Of a stretch of DNA of 64,000 nucleotides, positions 24,775-36,410 are shown piece by piece. A program made the translations under genes and the position numbers. The notes beneath the pieces are model-generated. The model had not been told where the DNA came from and searched no databases. It saw only the letters and a program-made list of their open reading frames with translations. The first letter of the stretch is position 1, and every line of letters begins with the position of its first letter. This stretch comes from Piliocolobus tephrosceles (lineage: Eukaryota; Chordata; Mammalia; Primates; Cercopithecidae), in assembly GCF_002776525.5 (NCBI RefSeq), contig NC_045434.1, positions 118,901,075-118,965,074 of the forward strand. The letters are read 5' to 3'.

Positions 24775-24960
24775 TATTTATTTATTTATTTATTTTTATT
24801 AGTTTATTTTATTATTTTATTTTTTCTTTGTCTTGTGATTGCTTTGGATATTAGGGTATTTTGTGGTAACATATAACTTATATGTTGTAACATATAAGTT
24901 ATAAGTTATACTTATATGTAACATATAAGTTACCACATATAAGTTACTACATATGAAGAT
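24775..24960. repeat. TTTA tetranucleotide and ACATATAAGTTA palindromic repeats inside L1
   Basis: A TTTA run (24775-24800) is followed about 60 bp later by four or five copies, in both orientations, of an 'acatataagtta' unit (24869-24955). Related L1 copies have a single 'ccatataaattttagg' at this point, so the array is a local expansion. Adjacent inverted units can form hairpins. Confidence 0.8.
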
Positions 24961-25189
24961 TCTTTAAACATCTGTGAAGAATGTCTTTGACTGGATTGCT
25001 TTGGCTAGTATGGATATTTTAACAATATTATTTCCTTCAATCCACAAAAGTAAAATATCTTTCCATTTATTTGAGTATTCATCCATTTCTTTCATATATG
25101 TTATTTTAGAGATCTTCCTTGGTTAAATGTATTCCTGGGTATTTTATTATTCTAGCCTTTGTAAATGGAAATTATTTCTTTTTCAGAGG

Positions 25190-25190
<1 letters not shown>

Positions 25191-25225
<35 letters not shown>

Positions 25226-25503
25226 TAGCGTTTCTCTCTGTTGCCCAGTCTGGAATGCAGTTGCGTGGTTTCAGCTCACTGCAAACTCCACCTTCTGATT
25301 TCAAGCAATTCTCCTGCCTCAGCCTCCCAACTAGCTGGAATTACAGGTGCACGCCACCACACCCAGCTGATTTCTGTTGTTTTAGTAATGACATGGTTTC
25401 ACTGTGGTGGCCAGACTGGTCTGGAACTCCTGACCTCAGGTGATCTTCCTGTCTTGGCATCCTGAAGTGCTTGGATTACAAGTGTGAGACACCATGCCTA
25501 TCC
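25191..25503 (-). mobile_element. Alu SINE, antisense, inside the L1
   Basis: A T30 tract (25193-25222) followed by the complete reverse-complement Alu, diverged, ending 'gacaccatgcctatcc'. The L1 'ttttcagag...' text before it resumes as 'agagagtacag' after it, so this is an insertion into the older L1 with a short target duplication. Confidence 0.94.
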
Positions 25504-26153
25504 AGAGAGTACAGTATTAACATATAGAAGTGCTACTGCTTTTTGTATATTCATTTTGTGTCCTGCAACTTTACTAAGTTTTTTTACTAGCTTGAATAGT
25601 TTTTTTGGTGGGTCTATAGACTTTGCTATACATAAATTCATGTCATTTGCAAATCGAGACAATTTGATTTCCTCTTTTTCAATTTGACTGTTTTTTTATT
25701 TCCTTCTCTTGACTCATTGCTCTCACTAGGACTTCCAGTAGTGCGATGAATAGAAATGGTAAAAGTAAATATTCCTGTTTTGTTTTAGATCATAGAGAAA
25801 AAACTTTTAACTTTACCTCATTTAGAATGATGTTAGCTGTGGATTTATCACTTGTAATCTTTTTTTGTGTTGAACATACTTTCTATACCTAATTTGATGA
25901 GATTTTTTATCATGAAGAGATACTGTCAAATTATTTTTTCATGGCTACTGAAATGATTGTATGTTTCTTAGTTTTCTTTCTGCTAATGGGATGTACCATA
26001 TTTATTGATTTGTTTATGCTAAACCATCCTTGTATCCTTGGCATCAACCTCACTTGATTATGGTGAATGACTTTTTTTTAATGTGCTGTTGAATTTGGTT
26101 TGTTTGTATTTTGTTGAGGAATTTTGCATCTGTGTTTATCAAGAATAATGGTC

Positions 26154-26163
26154 GTGTGTGTGT

Positions 26164-26201
<38 letters not shown>
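26154..26201. repeat. (TG)n microsatellite in L1 ORF2 remnant
   Basis: An approximately 48-bp GT/TG run with two C interruptions, sited where antisense L1 ORF2 normally has a short TG-containing stretch before 'tctttg'. It therefore probably grew from L1 sequence. Confidence 0.95.
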
Positions 26202-27640
26202 CTTTGTATGGTTTTGATATCAGGATAACGCTATCTTCATAAAATAAGATTGGAATTTTTTTCTTTGACTTTCTGGAATAGTTTCAAAATAATTTGTGTT
26301 AGTCATTCTTCAAATATTTGGTAGAATTCAGTTGTGAAACCATCGGTTCCTGGATCTTTCTTTCATGGGAATATTTTTTTATTACTGATGCAATGTCCTA
26401 ATTGATTAATTATCTGTTTAGATTATCTATTTCTTCATAGCTCAAACTCTGTACTTGTATATGTTTAGCAATTTATATATTCCCTCTAGATTATCCAATT
26501 TCTCAGCATATAATTGTTCATAATAGTGTCTTGTGATTGTATTTCTTTAGTATCAGTGATAACATCTCTTTTATCATCCTTGGTTTTATTTATTTGAGCT
26601 AATTTTGTAAAGTTTAGCTAAAGAATTGTCAAATTTGTTTAACTTTTCAAAAAACCAACTCTGCTTTGTTGATGATTTGGATATTTTTATTCTCTATTCT
26701 GTTTACTTTTTCTCTGATATGTATTATTTTTTCTTCCACTAATTTTGGATTAATTTGTTCTTGTTATTCTAGTTCCTGAATGCAATGTTAGTTTATTTAT
26801 TTGAGATTTTTCTACTTTTTTGATGTAAGTATTTGTTGGAATAAACTTCTATTGGAACCATTTTTGCTGTATCTCCTAAGTTCTGGTATGTTTTATTTTA
26901 AATTTTCATTTGTCTGAACAAAATTATTGATTTTTTAAAAATTTTGTCTTTGACCCATTGGTTTTTTGGGAGCATGTTGTTTAATTGCCATTTATTTTTA
27001 AAGTTTCTGAAGTTTCGGCTGTTATTGATTTCTAGTTTTGTACTATTGTGGTAAAAATTATATGCTTGATATAATCTTAATCTTAACAAATTTGTTAATT
27101 TTTTTGTGCCCTACATATGATATAAGTTGAAGAATGTTTCATTTGTAGTTGAGAAAAATGTGTATTCTGTAGTTGTTGGATGAAAAGTTATTGTGTATCA
27201 TTTAGGTCCACTTGGTATAGAGTGTAGTGTAATTCTGCATTTGTTATTGTTGATTTTCTGTCTGGATGATCTGTCCATTTTTGAAAGTGGAGTACTAAAG
27301 TCTCTTACTATTATCATATTGCAGTATCTTGTATTTTAAACCTAATAATACTTGTTTTATATATTTGAGTGCTTTGGTGTTGGATGCATATATATTTACA
27401 ATTGCTGTATCTTCATGCTGAACAGATTCCTTTATCATTACATAATGACATTCTTTACAGCTTTTGACTTAATGTCTATGTTATCTGGCCTAAGTATAGG
27501 TATTCCTGTTTGCTTTTGATTTGTTTTCATATCTTCAACCATTTCATTTTTAGTCTTTATGTTTTTCACAGGTGAAGTGAGTCTCTTGTAGGCAACATAA
27601 AGAGAACCAGCCTGATTGCTAAGAGTGTAGCTAAATAATC

Positions 27641-28447
27641 ATTGATAAAAAGATGAGTATGTTTTTTCACCATGCACATACTAGTCCCATCTCAACAAAA
27701 GCCAGGAATTGAGATGTGATTATACCAGCAGAAACTGCCAGCTGGAACTACATAAAACAGAGAAAATGAGATAGAATGAAGACAGGCTGCAAGTATGCAT
27801 TATCATTAAAGAAAAGAGGAGTTACCCCTAAAGGTGAAGCAGAGGTCATCAGGGTTACCACTCCCACTACAGATCCAAGAAGCGAAACTTCTTCCTCTTT
27901 AGCTTTGGAGGGTGAAGCCATCTCTTTGGCTTCCGCAGGCCTGAAGGCCATTGAAGAGTGCTGCATCAAGGCCACCACAGAGAGCTGCTAGGGCAGAGCT
28001 TACCCCACAGAACTGTAGTACACTGCCACCCCAGAGGGCCACGTGGGCAGATCATTGAACCAAGGACTATTCTCAAGTGTTAAATTTTAATGATATTTGC
28101 CTTGCTATTTTTTTTTTTTTTAACTTGCTTGGAATCTGTCAGTCCTTTCTTCTCACTTCTTCCTTTGAGGATAGAAATGTCTATCCTATGCTTGTCCCAC
28201 CATTATATTTTTGAAGCACACAACTTCTCTGGTTTCACAAGTTCACATCTGGAGAGGAATTTTACCTCAGGATAAATCTTACCTTTAGTCTCACTCATAC
28301 CTGATTTCGATACTAGTCAGATTAGACTTTGGACTTTAGAGTTGATACTGCCATGAGATAAGATGTTTGGCCTGTTGAGATAATATATATATATATATAT
28401 CTTGCAAATCAGAAAAAAAAAAATGAATTTGTGAGGTTGGGATAAAA
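27641..28447. mobile_element. Ancient LTR/MER-like repeat, family uncertain
   Basis: Less AT-rich than its surroundings. Blocks such as 'aggactattctcaagtgttaa', 'tttgccttgcta', 'gaaatgtctatcctatgc', 'tttgaagcacacaacttctc' and 'gagaggaattttacctcagg' occur in the order of a dispersed mammalian repeat I recognise but cannot name. A TA run lies at 28383-28400. Overlapping frames on both strands at 27748-27991 lie in this repeat and are not credible genes. Confidence 0.5.
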
Positions 28448-28839
28448 TGTTAAGAACTGACTGTTTATTACCTCCAAAATCATGTGTTCAAGTCCTGACC
28501 TCCAGTGTGGCCATAGCTGGAGATGAGACCTCTAAGAAAGTAAATGGGGTTAGAAGGGTAGGGCTCCTGACCCAATGTGATTTGTCTCTATAAGAGAAAA
28601 ACAACAACAAAAAAAGCCTGTTTTTCTCCCTCTCCACAAACATACACTGAGGAAAGACCATGTGAGGACACAGCAAGGCAGTCATTTGTAAACAAGGAGA
28701 AGAGCCTTTTCCAGAAACCAAATTGGCCAGAAGCTGAGTCATGTTTTTCTAGCCTCTAGAACTGGGAGAAAATAAATTTCTATTGTTTTAGCACTTGGTC
28801 TGCAGTATTTTTTTCTGGCAGCCTGAGCAAACTAATACA
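28448..28839 (+). mobile_element. Solo LTR, MLT1-like
   Basis: Starts 'tgttaagaactg', includes 'gaccatgtgaggacacagca', 'ccagaagctg', 'ctagcctctagaactgggag' and 'aaataaatttctattgtttta', and ends 'gcaaactaataca'. The order and the TG...CA termini fit a MaLR MLT1-type LTR of about 390 bp. Transcription and polyadenylation signals are decayed. Confidence 0.82.
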
Positions 28840-29144
28840 ATATTTTATATTATGCTTTCTCATAAATACTTTTTAAAACAATTTTACAGTAATCTTGGGA
28901 AATCAGAATTAAGTTTACTTTTTATGTAGAAATAAATCGAAACTCCCATATATTTAAACCTTTCTTGTAGAGTGGTATGGACTTTACCTTCTGGCTTATC
29001 TGGAAGAGAAGCACAGGAAATTTTCCAAAGCAAAACAAATTGGCAGAAGAGGCAAGTTGTAGAGAACAAGTTTTGAATAAAGGTGACTCTTGCCAAGTAC
29101 AAAATGTCAATTAATTGCACATGTCTAAAAGTGGATTTTTCTAT

Positions 29145-29956
29145 AAATTTCCCTCTACACACTGCTTTAAATGTGTTCCAGAGATTCTGGTATGTCGTGT
29201 CTTTTTTTCATTGGTTTCAAAGAACATCTTTATTTCTGCCTTCGTTTCGTCATGTACCCAGTAGTCATTCAGGAGCAGGTTGTTCAGTTTCCATGTAGTT
29301 GAGTGGTTTTGAGTGAGTTTCTTAAACCTGAGTTCCAGTTTGATTGCACTGTGGTCTCAGAGACAGTTTGTTACAATTTCAGTTATTTTACATTTGCTGA
29401 GGAGTGCTTTACTTCCAACTATGTCGTCAATTTTGGAATAAGTGCAATGTGGTGCCAAGAAGAATGTATATTCTGTTGATTTGGGGTAGAGAGTTCTATA
29501 GATGTCTATTAGGTCCTCTTGGTGCAGAGCCAAGTTCAATTCCTGGATATCCTTGTTAACTTTCTGTCTCATTGATCTGTCTATTGTTGACAGTGGGGTG
29601 TTAAAGTCTCCCATTATTATTGTGTAGGAGTCTAAGTCTCTTTGTAGGTCTCTGAGGACTTGCTTTATGAATCTGCATGCTCCTGTATTGGGTGCATATA
29701 TATTTAGGATAGTTATGTCTCCTTGTTGAATTGATCCCTTTATCATTATGTAATGGCCTTCTTTATCTCTTTTGATCTTTCTTGATTTAAAGTCTGTTTT
29801 ATCAGAGATTAGGACTGCAACCCTTGCATTTTCTGCTGTTTGTTTTCCATTTGCTTGGTAGATCTTCCTCCATCCCTTTACTTTGAGCATATGCATGTCT
29901 CTGCACGTGAGATGGATCTCCTGAATCCAGCACACTGATGGGTCTTGACTCTTTAA
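29145..29956 (-). pseudogene. L1 ORF2 endonuclease fragment, inverted and broken
   Basis: The minus-strand reading gives most of the L1 apurinic-type endonuclease domain. The N-terminal part is missing, then QEIHLTCRD, KGWRKIYQANGK, GHYIMIKGSIQQGD, ILNIYAPNTG, the catalytic-region motif MGDFNTPLS and DDIVGSKALLSK are visible. The conserved Ser of the terminal SDH motif is a stop codon (tga) directly before the preserved Asp-His, so the frame ends at 29357. In an active element this domain nicks target DNA for reverse transcription. Here it is inverted relative to the rest of ORF2 and cannot be expressed with it. Confidence 0.9.
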
Positions 29957-32870
29957 ATGCCCGAAAGAGAAAGCAGGAAAGATCTAAAATCAACATCCTA
30001 ACATCACAATTAAAAGAACTAGAGAAACAAGAGCAAACATTCAAAAGCTAGCAGAAGGCAAGAAATAGCTAAAATCAGAGCAGAAATGAAAAAAACCTTC
30101 AAAAAATCAGTGAATACAGGAGTTGGTTATTTGAAAAAATCAACAAATTTGATAGACTGCTAGCAAGACTAATAAAGAAGAAAAGAGAGAAGAATCAAAC
30201 AGATGCAATAGAAAATGATAAAGGGGATATCACCACCGACCCCACATAAATACAAACTACCATCAGAGAATACTATAAACACCTCTGTGCAAATAAACGA
30301 GAAAATCTAGAAGAAATTCATAAATTCCTGGACACATACATCATCCCAAGACTAAACCAGGAAGACATTGAATCCCTGAATAGACCAATAACAGGTTCTG
30401 AAATTAAGGCAATAATTAATAGCCTACCAACCCAAAAAAGTCCAGGATCAGATAGATTCACAGCTGAATTCTATCAGAGGTACAAAGAGGAGCTGAACCA
30501 TTCTGAAACTATTACGATCAATAGAAAAAGAGGAAATCCTCCCTAACTCATTTTATGGGGCCAGCATCATCCTGATACCAAAGCCTGGATGAGACGCAAC
30601 AAAAAAAGAGAATTTTAGACCAATATCCCTGATGAACATCGATGCAAAAATACTAAATAAGTTATTGGCACACTGAATCCAGCAGCACAGCAAAAAGCTT
30701 ATCCACTATGATCAAGTTGGCTTCATCCCTGGGATGCAAGACTGGTTCAACATACATGAATCAACAAACTTAATCCATCATATAAACAGAACCAAAGACA
30801 AAAACCACATGATTATCTCAATAGATGCAGAAAAGGCCTTCGACAAAATTCAACAGCTCTTCATGCTAAAAACTCTCAATAAACTAGGTATTGATGGGAT
30901 GTATCTCAAAATAATAAGAGCTATTTATGACAAACCTACAGCCAATATCATACTGAATGGGCAAAAACTGGAAGCATTCCCTTTGAAAACTGGCACAAGA
31001 CAGGGATGCCTTCTTTCACCACTCCTATTCAACATAATGTTGGAAGTTCTGGCCAGGTCAATCAAGCAGGAGAAAGAAATAAAGGTTATTCAATTAGGAA
31101 AAGAGGAAGTCAAATTGTCCTTGTTTGCAGATGGCATGAATGCATATTTAGAAAACCCCATCTTCTCAGCCCAAAATCTCCTTAAGCTGATAAACAACTT
31201 CAGCAAAGTCTCAGGATAAAAAATCAATGTAAAAAATCACAAGCATTCTTATACACCAATAACAGATGAATAGAGAGTCAAATCATGAGTGAACTCCCAT
31301 TCACAATTGCTTCGAAGAGAATAAAATACCTAGGAATCCAAGTTACCAGGGATGTGAAGGATCTCTTCAAGGAGAACTACAAACCACTGCTCAGTGAAGT
31401 AAAAGAGGACACAAACAAATGGAAGAACTTTCCATTCCCATGGACAGGATCAATCAATATTGTGAAAATGGCCATACCGCCCAAGGTAGTTTATAGATTC
31501 AAAGCCATCCGCATCAAGCTACCAATGACTTTCTTCACAGAATTGGAAAATAAATAAATAAATAAATAAGTCAAAGTTCATATGGAATGAAAAAAGAGCC
31601 CACATTGCCAAGACAATCCTAAGTCAAAAGAACAAAGCTGGAGGCATAATGCTACTGGACTTCAAACTATACTACAAGGCTACAGTAACCAAAACAGTGT
31701 GGTACTGGTACCAAAACAGAGATATAGACCAATGGAACAGAACAGAGTCCTCAGATAGAATACCACACATCTACCACCATCTGATCTTTGACAAACCTGA
31801 GAAAAACAAGAAATGGGGAAAGGATTCCCTATTTAATAAATGGTGCTGGGAAAACTAGCTAGCCATATGTAGAAAGCTGAAACTGGATCCCTTCCTTACA
31901 TCTTATACAAAAATTAATTCAAGATGGATTAAAGACTTAAATGTTAGACCTAAAACCATTAAAAACCCTAGAAGAAAACCTAGGCAATACCATTCAGGAC
32001 ATAGGCATGGGCAAGGATTTAATGACTAAAACACCAAAAGCAATGGCAGTGAAAGCCAAAATTGACAAATGAGATCTAAGTAAACAAAAGAGCTTCTGCA
32101 CAGCAAAAGAAGCTACCATCAGGGTGAACAAGCAACCTACAGAATGGCAGAAAATTTTTACAATCTACTCATCTGACAAAGGGCTAATATCAAGAATCTA
32201 CAAGGAACTTAAACATCAAAAAGTGGGCAAAGGATATGAACAGACACTTCACAAAAGAAGACACTTAGGCAGCTAACAGGCACATGAAAAAATTCTAATC
32301 ATCACTGGCCATCAGAGAAATGCAAATCAAAAACACAGTGAGATACCGTCTCACACCAGTTAGAATGGTGATCATTAAAAAGTCAGGAAACAACAGGTGC
32401 TGGAGAGGATGTGGAGAAATAGGAACACTTTTACACTGTTGGTGGAACTGTAAACTAGTTCAATCATTGTGGAAAATAGTGTGGCAATTCCTCAAGGATC
32501 TAGAACTAGAAATACCATTTGACCCAGCCGTCCTATTCCTGGGTATATACCCAAGGGATTATAAATCATGTTGCTATAAAAACACATGCACATGTATGTT
32601 TATTGTGGCACCATTCACAATAGCAAAGACTTGGAACCAACCCAAATGTCCATCAATGATAGACTAGATTAAGACAATGTGGCACATATACAGTATGGAA
32701 GACTATGCAGCCATAAAAATGGATGAGTTCATGTCCTCTGCAGGGATATGCATGAAGCTGGAAAGCTTTATTCTGAGCAAACTATCTCGAGGACAGAAAA
32801 CCAAACACCGCATGTTCTCACTCATAGGTGGGAATTTAACAATGAGAACACTTAGACACAGGGTGGGGAA
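29957..32870 (+). pseudogene. L1 ORF2 reverse transcriptase and C-terminal remnant
   Basis: Sense ORF2 from the endonuclease-RT linker to near the C-terminus. The clearest frames are 30734-31219 (ISIDAEKAFDKIQ; TGTRQGCLLSPLLFN), 31285-31557 and 32320-32667 (the cysteine motif CWRGCGEIG...HCWWNC). The RT active-site FADD is changed to FADG at 31124-31135, a Tyr codon has become taa at 31216-31218, and further stops and frameshifts occur (for example near 30588). An AAAT microsatellite has expanded at 31548-31569. It is non-functional. The family's role is target-primed reverse transcription. Confidence 0.93.
31548..31569. repeat. (AAAT)n expansion in L1 ORF2
   Basis: Five AAAT/AATA units follow the TELENK codons. 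The neighbouring second L1 has no such repeat at the matching site (34849-34870), so the array expanded after insertion. Confidence 0.9.
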
Positions 32871-33285
32871 CATCACACACCAGGGCCTCATGGGGGTTGG
32901 GGGAGGTGGGACGGATAGCATTAGGAGATATGCCTAATGTAAATGTAGACTTAACGGATGCAGCACACCAACATGGCACATGTATATATATGTAACAAAC
33001 CTGCACATTGTGCACATGTACCCTAGAACTTCAAAAATAGTAAAAAAAAAAAAGCGGATCTTCAGGTTTATTGGTAGTTTGGTAATAAGAGTGAATCAGC
33101 AGAATTTAGGGCTAGCAAAGTGAGTTACCCTACTTCTTTAGAACCATATTAGCTGGAAACATACTATCTTCTTCTGGGTTTAGACAACATATTCACAAAA
33201 TAAAAATAAAAAGATATTAGAAAAGAGAAAACATGAGTATGATCAATACTGTTAATTTACAAAAAAAAAAAAAAAAAACACTCTT

Positions 33286-36264
33286 ACAATTGAAAGAACT
33301 AGAGAAGGAAGAACAAACACATTCAAAAGCTAGCAGAAGGCAAGAAATAACTAAGATCAGAGCAAAACTGAAGGAGATAGAGACACAAAAAACCCTCCAA
33401 AAAATCAGTGAATCCAGGAGTTGGTTTTTTGAGAAGGTCAACAAAATTGATAGACTGCTAGCAAGTCTAATAAAGAAGAAAAAAGAGAAGAATCAAATAG
33501 ATGCAATAAAAAATGATAAAGGGGATATCACCACTGACCCCACAGAAATACAAACTACCATCAGAGAATACTATAAACACCTCTATGCAAATAAACTAGA
33601 AAACCTAGAAGAAATGGATAATTTCCTGGACACTTACACTCTGATAAGACTAAACCAGGAAGAAGTCGAATCCCTGAATAGACCAATAGCAGGCTCTGAA
33701 ATTGCGGCAATAATTAATAGCCTACCAACCAAAAAAAGTCCAGGACCAGATGGATTCACAGCCAAAATCTACCAGAGGTACAAGGGGGAGCTGGTACCAT
33801 TCCCTCTGAAACTATTCCTATTAATAGCAAAAGAGGGAATCTTCCCTAACCCATTTTATGAGGCCAACATCATCCTGATGCCAAAGTCTGGCAAAGACAC
33901 AACAAAAAAAAAAGAGCATTTTAGACCAATATCCCTGATGAACACTGATGCAAAAATCCTCAGTAAAATACTGGCAAACCGAATCCAGCAGCATATCAAA
34001 AAGCTTATCCACCATGATCAAGTGGGCTTCATCCCTGGGATGCAAGGCTGGTTCAACATATGCAAATCAATAAACATAATCCAGCACATAAACAGAACCA
34101 AAGACAAAAACCACATGATTATCTCAATAGATGCAGAAAAGGCTTTTGACAAAATTCAACAGCCCTTCATGCTAAAATCTCTCAATAAATTCGGTATTGA
34201 TGGAACTTATCTCAAAATAATAAGAGCTATTTATGACAAACCCACAACCAATATCATACTGAATGGGCAAAAACTGAAAGCATTCCCTCTGAAAACTGGC
34301 ACAAGACAGGGATGCCCTCTCTCACCACTCCTATTCAACATAATGTTGGAAGTTCTGGCTAGGGCAATCAGGCAAGAGAAATAAATACAGGGTATTCAGT
34401 TAGGAGAAGAAGAGGTCAAATTGTCCCTGTTTGCAGATGACATGATTGTATATTTAGAAAACCCCATCATCTCAATCCAACATCTCCTTAAGCTGATAAG
34501 CAACCTCAACAAAGTTTCAGGGTTCACAATTAATGTGCAAAAATCACAAGCATTCTTATACACCAGTAACAGACAAACAGAGAGCCAAATCATGAATGAA
34601 CTTCCATTCTCAATAGCTTCAAAGAGAATAAAATACCTAGGAATCCAACTTACATGGGATGTAAAGGACCTCTTGAAGGAGAACTACAAACCACTGCTCA
34701 GTGAAATAAGAGGACACAAACAAATGGAAGAACATACCATGCTCATGGATAGGAAGAATCAATATCATTAAAATGGCCATACTGCCCAAGGTTATTTATA
34801 GATTCAATGCCATCCCCATCAAGCTACCAATGAGTTTCTTCACAGAATTGGAAAAAACTGCTTTAAAGTTCATATGGAACCAAAAAGGAGCGCGCATTGC
34901 CAAGACAATCCTAAGTCAAAAGAACAAAGCTGGAGGCATCACGCTACCTGACTTCAAACTATACTACAAGGCTACAGTAACCATAACAGCATGGTACTGG
35001 TACCAAAACAGAGATATAGACCAATGGAACAGAACAGAACCATCAGAAATAGCACCACACATCTACAGCCATCTGATCTTTGACAAACCTGAGAAAAACA
35101 AGAAATGGGGAAAGGATTCCCTATTTAATAAATGGTGCTGGGAAAATTGGCTAGCCATAAGTAGAAAGCTGAAACTGGATCCTTTCCTTACTCCTGATAC
35201 GAAAATTAATTCAAGATGGATTAGAGACTTAAATGTTAGACCTAATACCATAAAAACCTTAGAAGAAGACCTAGGTAATACCATTCAGTGCATAGGCATG
35301 GGCAAGGACTTCATGTCTAAAACACCAAAAGAAATGGCAACAAAAGCCAAAATTGACAAATGGGATCTAATTAAACTAAAGAGCTTCTGCACAGCAAAAG
35401 AAACTACCATCTGAGTGAACAGGCAACCTACAGAATGGGAGAAAATTTTTGCAATCTACTCATCTGACAAAGGACTAATATCGAGAACCTAAAAAGAACT
35501 CAAACAAGTTTATGAGAAAAAAAACAAACAACCCCATCAAAAAGTGGGCAAAGGAGATGAACAGACATTTCTCAAAAGAAGACATTCGCACAGCCAACAG
35601 ACACATGAAAAAATGCTCATTGTCACTGGCTATCAGAGAAATGCAAATCAAAACCACAATGAGATACCATCTCACACCAGTTAGAATGGCAATCATTAAA
35701 AAGTCAGGAAACAACAGGTGCTGGAGAGGATGTGGAGAAATAGGAAGACTTTTACACTGTTGGTGGGATTGTAAACTAGTTCAACCATTGTGGAAAACAG
35801 TATGGCGATTCCTCAAGTATCTAGAACTAGAAATACCATATGACTCAGCCGTCCCATTCCTGGGGATATACCCAAAGGATTATAAATTATGCTGCTATAA
35901 AGACACATGCACACGTATGTTTATTGCAGCACTATTCACAATAGCAAAGACTTGGAATCAACCCAAATGTCCATCAGTGACAGACTGGATCATGAAAATG
36001 TGTCACATGTACACCATGGAATACTATGCAGCCATAAAAAAGGATGAGTTCGTGTCTTTTGTAGGGACATGGATGCAGCTGGAAACCATCATTCTCAGCA
36101 AACTTTTGCAAAAACAGAAAACCAAACACCGCATGGTCTCACTCATAGGTGGGAACTCAACAATGAAATCACCTGGACACGGGAAGGGGAACATCACACA
36201 CTGGGGCATATTGTGGGGAAGGAGAAGAGGGGAGGGATGGCATTGGGAGTTATACCTGATGTAA
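33286..36264 (+). pseudogene. L1 ORF2 reverse transcriptase, longest open remnant in the window
   Basis: Four successive in-frame blocks. The first, to 34384, carries the linker, DGFTAKIYQRYK, FIPGMQGWFNI, ISIDAEKAFDKIQ and GTRQGCPLSPLLFN, and ends by a Glu-to-stop change (taa at 34382-34384). The second, 34421-34771, has an intact FADD motif (34430-34441) and ends by a frameshift near 34707, probably a 2-bp loss. The third, 34773-35414, ends in a nonsense codon after KETTI. The last, 35512-36264, contains the C-terminal cysteine motif (CWRGCGEIG...HCWWDC), and the usual ORF2 stop is lost. The endonuclease domain is absent through 5' truncation. It is better preserved than the neighbouring L1 but dead. 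Confidence 0.93.
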
Positions 36265-36390
36265 ATGATGAGTTGATGGGTGTTGACGAGTTGATGGGTG
36301 CAGCACACCAACATGGCACATGTATATGTATGTAACAAACCTGGACGTTATGCACATGTACCCTAGGACTTAAAAACAAAACAAAAAAAC
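33286..36390 (+). mobile_element. Second 5'-truncated primate L1 (L1PA-like), tandem to the first
   Basis: Begins at 33286 with 'acaattgaaagaact' (the ORF2 linker), continues through RT and C-terminal regions to the 3' UTR ('cagcacaccaacatggcac', 'atgcacatgtaccctaggac') and an A-rich tail (36371-36399). Flanks A(n)-cactctt (ending 33285) and A(n)-cccactctt (ending 36408) give a target duplication. It sits 236 bp beyond the poly(A) tail of the first L1 in the same orientation. The 3' UTR carries a local duplication of a gacgagttgatgggt unit (36267-36301). Confidence 0.93.
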
Positions 36391-36410
36391 AAAAAAAAAC
36401 CCACTCTTTT

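Larger units (their letters stand above)
22885..27640 (-). mobile_element. Long 5'-truncated L1, antisense (L1MA/PB-like)
   Basis: Nearly 5 kb of reverse-complement L1 beginning with 3' UTR (22890-23480) and running back through ORF2 to about 27640, where 'gtctcttgtaggcaacataaagag' marks the endonuclease region. The reading frame is riddled with stops, so this is an old inactive copy. It is interrupted by a small twin-primed L1 (23487-23825), TTTA and palindromic expansions (24775-24960), an Alu (25191-25503) and a TG microsatellite (26154-26201). Its 5' part is missing; 27641 onward is different sequence. Confidence 0.92.
29142..33049 (+). mobile_element. Primate L1 (L1PA-like) with 5' inversion by twin priming
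   Basis: Two L1 pieces in opposite orientation. 29142-29956 is antisense ORF2 (endonuclease part) and 29957-33037 is sense ORF2 plus 3' UTR with a poly(A) tail at about 33042-33053. In L1 coordinates the pieces meet almost exactly: the inverted piece begins at the codons for CRGKFI and the sense piece starts at the next codons (RKQERSKI). This is the classic twin-priming product. Flanks aaaagtggatttttc (29127-29141) and aaaagcggatcttc (33050-33063) form an imperfect target duplication. The element is 5'-truncated inside ORF2 at about codon 38. Confidence 0.93.

Noticed and set aside
27748..27991. Overlapping 70-76 residue frames on both strands
   Set aside because: They overlap on opposite strands inside an old repeat with no domain, start context or splice support.
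33233..34384. 383-residue open frame as a possible gene
   Set aside because: It is L1 ORF2 (linker and reverse transcriptase) with an upstream poly(A)-derived poly-Lys leader, ending at a nonsense codon. It is a retrotransposon fossil.
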